Below, one piece after another: positions 59,683 through 64,000 of a stretch of DNA of 64,000 nucleotides. Each line of letters begins with the position of its first letter. The stretch's first letter is position 1. The notes beneath the pieces were generated by a model, which did no database searches, had not been told where the DNA came from, and was given only the letters and a program-made list of their open reading frames with translations. The DNA comes from Rubrivivax sp. (GTDB lineage Bacteria > Pseudomonadota > Gammaproteobacteria > Burkholderiales > Burkholderiaceae_C), in the NCBI GenBank assembly GCA_027491255.1, contig JAIXWM010000085.1:91194-155193 (forward strand), in the 5' to 3' direction. The translations under genes were made by a program, and so were the position numbers.

Positions 59683-61998
59683 CTAGAAGGCCTTGGCCCA
59701 GCGCGCCGACAACAGGTAGCTCCGCCCCGGCGCCGGTTCGAAGAAGCGCGAGTTGCCTTCGTTGACGATGACGCTGCCGACGACGCGGCGGTCGGCCAGA
59801 TTGTCAATGCGGCCCAGCAGTTCCAGCTTGCCCGAGTTCGGGCCCAGGTCCAGCGTCCAGCGGGCTCTCAGCGCGAACAGGGCGTAGCCGGCGGCGAAGT
59901 CGCTGTTCAGGTCATTCACCGGGAGGTTGCCCTGGCCGCGGGTCTCGAGCGCGATGTCCGTCGCGCGGGTGGGCAGCCAGACGACTTCGGCGTAGGCGGT
60001 GCGTGCGAGGGTGCCGGCGATGCGGTTGCCTGCGGGCACCGGCAGCGTGGGTGCGGCACAGGGTACTGCGGCACAGACCAGGAAAGCCTCGCGGTAGGCG
60101 GCATCAAGCCACGTCAGCGCAAGCTGCGCTCGCCATTGCGGCGAGAGGCTGGCTCGGAGATCCAGCTCAAGCCCGCGGCGCTGGGTGCGACCGATGTTAC
60201 GGAAGGTCTGCCGTCCGCCCTGGTTCGTCGCGACCACGATTTCGTCTTCGCTGTCGGCATGGAACACCGCGCTGTCCAGCGCCAGCGCTGGGCCGCCCGA
60301 GCGTCCACTCGAGCGCCACTTCAGGCCGACTTCGGTCTGGCGGCTCTTCTGGGCCTTCAGCGCCGTGTTGAGGCCGGGGTTGCCGTCCGGACGGTAGGCG
60401 AGTTCAGCGAAGGTGGGCGACTCGAAACCCAGGGCCGTGCTCAGGTAGACCTGCAGCGCGCCGCTCGGCCGCCACTGCAAGGCTGCGACGGGCGTCGTGT
60501 AGCGAAAGCTGGCCGACCCCGAGTCGTCGACGTTGAGCCCGACGATGTATCGGTCGTCGCTGCGGTAGCGGATGCGCCCGTCGCGCACGCCCAGCGTGCC
60601 CACGAACGAGTTCGTGATGTCGACCTCGCCCTGGGCGTAGACATCGCTCCGGGTGGCCCGGTTGCGCTCATCGCGGCGCAAGGCGCCGGTCACGCCGAGC
60701 AGCTGCGTGGCGCCGGCGCCGGTGAAGTTCTCGTAGCCGCGGCGGTCTTCGTCGCTGCGGTCGGTCGAGGCGCCGGCCACGAGTTGCAGACCGCGCTCAT
60801 CGTCCAGCGCCCAGCGCCAGACCAGACGCCCGTCAACGCCTTCGTAGAAACGGTCGAAGTCGATCACGCCGCCGGGATGCCTGACGTTGGATGTCTGGGT
60901 GGATGCGGAAATGGCCTGCCACTGCGTGACCGAGCGCTTGCCGTAGTAGGCCGCGAGCTGGCTTTCCTGCAGCGGGCCGTCCCCCTCGAAGCGGTGACGC
61001 CAGCTCACCCCGCCCTGTGTCTGTGCCGTGTCCTTGCGGGTGTTGAACTGGGTGGCTGCCGAGGCTGTCCGATCGGGGTCAGTCTCGAAGTCGCTCCGGA
61101 TCAACCCCAGCGGATCCAGCGACGGCTGGTCCAGCGTGTTCAGCACCGCGACCACGCGGTCGCGCGGGCCTTCCCAGCCCAGGCGGACGTTGCCCAGTGT
61201 GCGGGTGGCCGAGGACTGGGGGCGGAAGCCGTCGATCTCGAAGCGGCTGAGCTGGGCGCGCAGGTTGAAGCCGCCTTGCAGCGGCGTGTCCACGCCCAGG
61301 CGCAGCTGGCGCAGGCCGAAGCTGCCGAGATCGCCATCGACCTGCACGCGGCGCTCGGTCGCGGGGGCGCTGACGAGCGAGATCACACCGCCCGAGCTGC
61401 TGCCGTACAGCGCCGAGAAGGGGCCGCGCAGCACCTCCACGCGCTGGGCGCCAGCGAGGTCGAAGTGCGAGACCTGGCCCTGGCCGTCGGGGCCGGTGGC
61501 CGGGATGCCGTCGGTGTAGAGACGGATGCCGCGCACGCCAAAGCTGGCGCGAGCGCCGAAGCCGCGCGAGTTGATCTGCAGGTCCTGCGCGTAGTTGCTG
61601 CGGTTGTTGACGACGATGCCCGGCACCCGGGCCAGCGCCTCGGACAGGTTGACCATCGGGCCGGCGCCGCGCAAGCCCTGCACGTCGACCGAGCCGGCGG
61701 CATAGGGTGTCTCGAACAGCCTGCGCTCGGCGCCGCTGGCGGTGACGACGACCTGCTCGAGCGGCGCCTGTGCCGCGTCGGCCGTGCCTCCGGCGGCTGC
61801 GGCAGGCGCTGGAACGGGGGCTGCCGCGGCAGACGCGCCGGGCGGAGCAGCCGGTGGTGGCGACTGCGCCCACGCGGGCGCCGTGGCGGCACCGGCCGCG
61901 AGCAAGGCCGCCCCAACGGCCGCGGCGCGAGCAGCCGCAAGGAGGACGGGCACGTGCGCTTCAGCGCGGCGCTTCGGCTTCGATCTGTATCGATGCAT
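59683..61998 (-). CDS. TonB-dependent receptor, PqqU/YncD-like
   Basis: 771 residues. Signal peptide with basic start (to about 46, AWAQ), an Ala/Pro stretch, plug domain with VVVTASGAER and NLSEALARVPGIVVNNR, then a beta-barrel ending in SARWAKAF (aromatic terminus). Blocks such as NYAQDLQ, RGFGAR, GIPATGPDGQGQ and VLRGPFSALYG match, as recalled, E. coli YncD/PqqU, the PQQ importer. Barrel landmarks VGSVIVNEGNSR and GFESPT also agree. It overlaps the upstream cytochrome gene by 38 bases; GTG 61953 would avoid that but remove the basic n-region. Confidence 0.9.
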   Translation of the reverse strand: MHRYRSKPKRRAEAHVPVLLAAARAAAVGAALLAAGAATAPAWAQSPPPAAPPGASAAAAPVPAPAAAAGGTADAAQAPLEQVVVTASGAERRLFETPYAAGSVDVQGLRGAGPMVNLSEALARVPGIVVNNRSNYAQDLQINSRGFGARASFGVRGIRLYTDGIPATGPDGQGQVSHFDLAGAQRVEVLRGPFSALYGSSSGGVISLVSAPATERRVQVDGDLGSFGLRQLRLGVDTPLQGGFNLRAQLSRFEIDGFRPQSSATRTLGNVRLGWEGPRDRVVAVLNTLDQPSLDPLGLIRSDFETDPDRTASAATQFNTRKDTAQTQGGVSWRHRFEGDGPLQESQLAAYYGKRSVTQWQAISASTQTSNVRHPGGVIDFDRFYEGVDGRLVWRWALDDERGLQLVAGASTDRSDEDRRGYENFTGAGATQLLGVTGALRRDERNRATRSDVYAQGEVDITNSFVGTLGVRDGRIRYRSDDRYIVGLNVDDSGSASFRYTTPVAALQWRPSGALQVYLSTALGFESPTFAELAYRPDGNPGLNTALKAQKSRQTEVGLKWRSSGRSGGPALALDSAVFHADSEDEIVVATNQGGRQTFRNIGRTQRRGLELDLRASLSPQWRAQLALTWLDAAYREAFLVCAAVPCAAPTLPVPAGNRIAGTLARTAYAEVVWLPTRATDIALETRGQGNLPVNDLNSDFAAGYALFALRARWTLDLGPNSGKLELLGRIDNLADRRVVGSVIVNEGNSRFFEPAPGRSYLLSARWAKAF

Positions 61999-62302
61999 AC
62001 CAGGCTGCCAGGTTGTCGATGTCGTCGTCGGTGAGGGTGCGGGCGATGACGCCCATGACCTCGTGCTTGCGGGTGCCGGCGCGGTAGGCGCGCAGCTGCG
62101 CCGCCACATAGATCGCGGGCTGGGCCGCCAGATGAGGGGCGTCGGGCGTGGTGGAGACGCCCACCGGCCCGTGGCAGACCATGCAAACCTGGGACTTGGC
62201 CCGCCCGGCGGCGGCGTCACGCGCGTGGGCGCCGGTGCAGGCCAGGGCCAGCAGCACCGCGCCCGCCAGGCTGGCACGCAGGGAGTTCGTGCGCATCTTC
62301 AT
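61961..62302 (-). CDS. small periplasmic c-type cytochrome
   Basis: 113 residues with signal peptide (to about 27, TGAHA), one heme site CMVCH, and a distal methionine candidate in HEVMGVIARTLTDDDIDNLAAW, the class I pattern. Probable electron acceptor for the PQQ dehydrogenase encoded just upstream (62421-63704). It sits between the dehydrogenase and TonB receptor genes in one minus-strand run. Confidence 0.92.
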   Translation of the reverse strand: MKMRTNSLRASLAGAVLLALACTGAHARDAAAGRAKSQVCMVCHGPVGVSTTPDAPHLAAQPAIYVAAQLRAYRAGTRKHEVMGVIARTLTDDDIDNLAAWYASIQIEAEAPR

Positions 62303-62318
62303 CGGCTCTGAAAAGCAG

Positions 62319-62350
62319 ACTGGCGCCCGGCCTTGCCGCCCGGCGCCAGT
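62319..62350 (-). terminator. hairpin between dehydrogenase and cytochrome genes
   Basis: A nine-base perfect stem ACTGGCGCC (62319-62327) with GGCGCCAGT (62342-62350); read on the minus strand a CTTTTC run follows two to three bases later, a weak intrinsic terminator. It ends 17 bases before the cytochrome start, so it could act as an attenuator or set lower expression of cytochrome and receptor. Confidence 0.5.
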
Positions 62351-62420
62351 CCCGTGGAGGGTCGATCCTGTGGTGGGAGCCGAGCGCCTGACGGCACCCG
62401 GGCCCCGACCACATGCCCGC

Positions 62421-63704
62421 TCAGGGCTGGTAGGTCACGCGGTAGATCGCGCCGGCGAAGTCGTCGCTGATCAGCAGCGAGCCGTCCTTCATCATCGCGA
62501 CGTCGACCGGGCGGCCGCGGTAGATGCCGTTCTGGTCGAGCCAGCCCTCGGCAAAGACCTCGGCGGCGCCGGCGGTGCCGTCAGCCTTCAGCGGCACGAA
62601 GTTGATCAGCGCGCCGCTGGCCTTGGTGCGGTTCCACGAGCCGTGCGAGGCCACGAACATGCCACCCTGGTACTTGGCCGGGAAGGCGTTGCCACTGTAG
62701 AAGCTCATGCCCAGCTGCGCCTGGTGCGCCGGGAAGTTGACCTGCGGCTCGATCATGCCGGCCGGGGCGGGCACATCCTTCAGGTCGGGCGCGGCGCCGC
62801 TGCCGGCGATCTGCACGCCGCCGTTGGTCCAGGGGAAGCCGAAGTGCTCACCCGGCTTGGTGGAGCGGTTCAGTTCGCCCGGCGGGATGTCGTCACCCAT
62901 GCCGTCGACCTGGTTGTCGGTCCACCACAGCGAGCCGTCCTTGGGGTTGAAGTCCTGGCCCACCGAGTTGCGGATGCCGCGCGCGAAGACCTCGCGGCCG
63001 CTGCCGTCGAAGGGGTTCATGCGGACGATGCCGCCGATGCCGATGCGGTCGTACAGCGCGACCTTCTCGCGCGGCTGCACGTTGAAGGGCTGGCCCAGCG
63101 AGATGTAGAGCTTGCCGTCGGGGCCGACGTCGCAGACGCGGGCGCCGTGGTTGAAGCTCTCCTCCTCGGGCGGGATCAGCTTGCCCTGGGGCACGACCTC
63201 GATCACGGCGACGTCCGGGCCCTCGTAGAAGAACTCGGCGGCCGGGAAGTTGAGCACGCGGTTGTGCTCGACGACGATGAGGAAACCGTCCTTCGTCCAG
63301 CACACGCCGTTGGGGTTGGTGAACTTCAGCGAGGGCGCGAAGCTCTTGACCTCGTCGGCGGTGCCGTCGCTGTCGCGGTCGGTCACGGCCCAGACCGAGG
63401 TCTTGCGCGTGCTGACGAACAGCATGTTGGTGCTGGGAGCGATGGCCATGTGGCGCGCGTCGGGCACGACGGCGTACAGGTCGATCTTGAAGCCGGCGGG
63501 CAGCTTGATGTTGCGCAGGTTGGCGCGGATGGCATCGGCGCGGCGGCCGGTCTGCGCGACGGTGGGGATGTTCAGGTCGGTCGTGGCGACCCGGAACTGC
63601 TTGAGCTTCTCGAGGTTCTGCTGCTGCGCGGCGGCGGGCAGCGCGACGGCGCAGGCGAGCGCCGCGGCGGCGGCGGTCTTCAGGAAACGGAACGTCATGG
63701 ACAT
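62421..63704 (-). CDS. PQQ-dependent sugar (sorbosone-type) dehydrogenase
   Basis: 427 residues. Signal peptide with AAAAALACAVALPAAAQ; mature six-bladed propeller of the soluble glucose/sorbosone dehydrogenase family: LPAGFKIDLYAVVPDARHMA, NHGARVCDVGPDGKLYIS, ARGIRNSVGQDFNP, SLWWTDNQVDGMGDD and GRPVDVAMMKDGSLLISDDF. Oxidises aldoses or aldehydes in the periplasm using PQQ, passing electrons to cytochrome c. Start ATG 63704 (MSMTFRF); the earlier ATG frame adds sequence before the signal. PQQ synthesis genes are not in the window. Confidence 0.9.
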   Translation of the reverse strand: MSMTFRFLKTAAAAALACAVALPAAAQQQNLEKLKQFRVATTDLNIPTVAQTGRRADAIRANLRNIKLPAGFKIDLYAVVPDARHMAIAPSTNMLFVSTRKTSVWAVTDRDSDGTADEVKSFAPSLKFTNPNGVCWTKDGFLIVVEHNRVLNFPAAEFFYEGPDVAVIEVVPQGKLIPPEEESFNHGARVCDVGPDGKLYISLGQPFNVQPREKVALYDRIGIGGIVRMNPFDGSGREVFARGIRNSVGQDFNPKDGSLWWTDNQVDGMGDDIPPGELNRSTKPGEHFGFPWTNGGVQIAGSGAAPDLKDVPAPAGMIEPQVNFPAHQAQLGMSFYSGNAFPAKYQGGMFVASHGSWNRTKASGALINFVPLKADGTAGAAEVFAEGWLDQNGIYRGRPVDVAMMKDGSLLISDDFAGAIYRVTYQP

Positions 63705-63920
63705 GAGCGGACTCCGGCTACGGCGTTGGACAACGTGGAACAGGCCCTGAAAGGACCCGTGGCATGAAATATGGCCGTATCTGCAGGTCACCGCATCGGT
63801 ATCGTCCCTGACCGGGTTTGTCCTAGCCCGACTTTGTCAACTTTTCCCCCGTACCTGTCTTTGGCCCGCCGTAAGCCCTTTTCTGGATTGAACCCCACTC
63901 GCAGATCCATAATGTAGTGC

Positions 63921-63935
63921 CATAATATTATACGC
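63921..63935 (-). promoter_or_regulatory. AT-rich candidate promoter
   Basis: A short AT-rich island contains TATAAT on the minus strand (63927-63932), about 220 bases before the PQQ dehydrogenase start, and it also reads TAATAT on the plus strand. It could drive the minus-strand dehydrogenase operon or a gene to the right outside the window. No clear -35 element. Confidence 0.35.
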
Positions 63936-64000
63936 CTTCCGATCCAAATCCCCTTTTTTGGTGCAACATCGCGTGCATGTTCATTCGCCGCACGCAGACC

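Overview
The window is high-GC DNA from a chromosome of a Burkholderiales-type betaproteobacterium. This is inferred from the complete atpIBEFHAGDC operon, the hemE–priA pair, a Bug-type tripartite tricarboxylate receptor, LysR and UbiH-family proteins and codon usage. I see no rRNA, tRNA, CRISPR array, prophage or intact insertion sequence. Nearly all of it is coding.

Layout. 0.1-7.6 kb: the F1Fo ATP synthase operon, closed by a strong intrinsic terminator. 7.7-16.2 kb: a CoxG-like protein, then an SsuD-family flavin monooxygenase and an aldo/keto reductase. These resemble SmoC and SmoB of the sulfoquinovose monooxygenase pathway. They are followed by a disturbed stretch holding a MazF-type toxin-antitoxin pair, small envelope proteins, frameshifted remnants of both the aldo/keto reductase and a GH31 glycosidase, and the intact GH31. 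16.5-23.9 kb: an OmpA-domain lipoprotein, a sugar ABC importer, a CE15-like glucuronoyl esterase and a Gfo/Idh/MocA protein. 24.1-35.3 kb: an eleven-gene same-strand cluster with four SnoaL/NTF2-like proteins, a HisD/HpsN-like dehydrogenase, an SDR, a LacI regulator and a second complete sugar-type ABC importer. 35.5-39.2 kb: TPM and LemA family membrane proteins and a phosphofructokinase. 39.5-42.2 kb: a two-subunit molybdenum hydroxylase. 42.4-46.0 kb: hemE and priA. 46.2-50.6 kb: a LysR, Bug receptor, CoA-transferase and HMG-CoA-lyase operon. 51-59.5 kb: an Rpn-like nuclease, ferredoxin-NADP reductase, two anion transporters, a hydrolase, a secreted SUMF1-like protein and a ubiquinone-type hydroxylase. 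59.7-63.7 kb: a PQQ-dependent sugar dehydrogenase, a cytochrome c and a TonB receptor very like the PQQ importer PqqU (YncD).

How the genes work together. The central 8-35 kb looks like a carbohydrate-scavenging region for unusual, probably plant-derived sugars. The SmoC/SmoB-like pair would desulfonate sulfoquinovose and return glucose. The first ABC importer, the GH31 and the Gfo/Idh protein (possibly an NAD-dependent glycosidase) could supply the sugar. The LacI-controlled cluster with its SnoaL-like proteins has no pathway I can name and is the best candidate for an undescribed catabolic system. A LacI-type palindrome lies just before its dehydrogenase gene. The last module would let the cell import PQQ and oxidise sugars in the periplasm.
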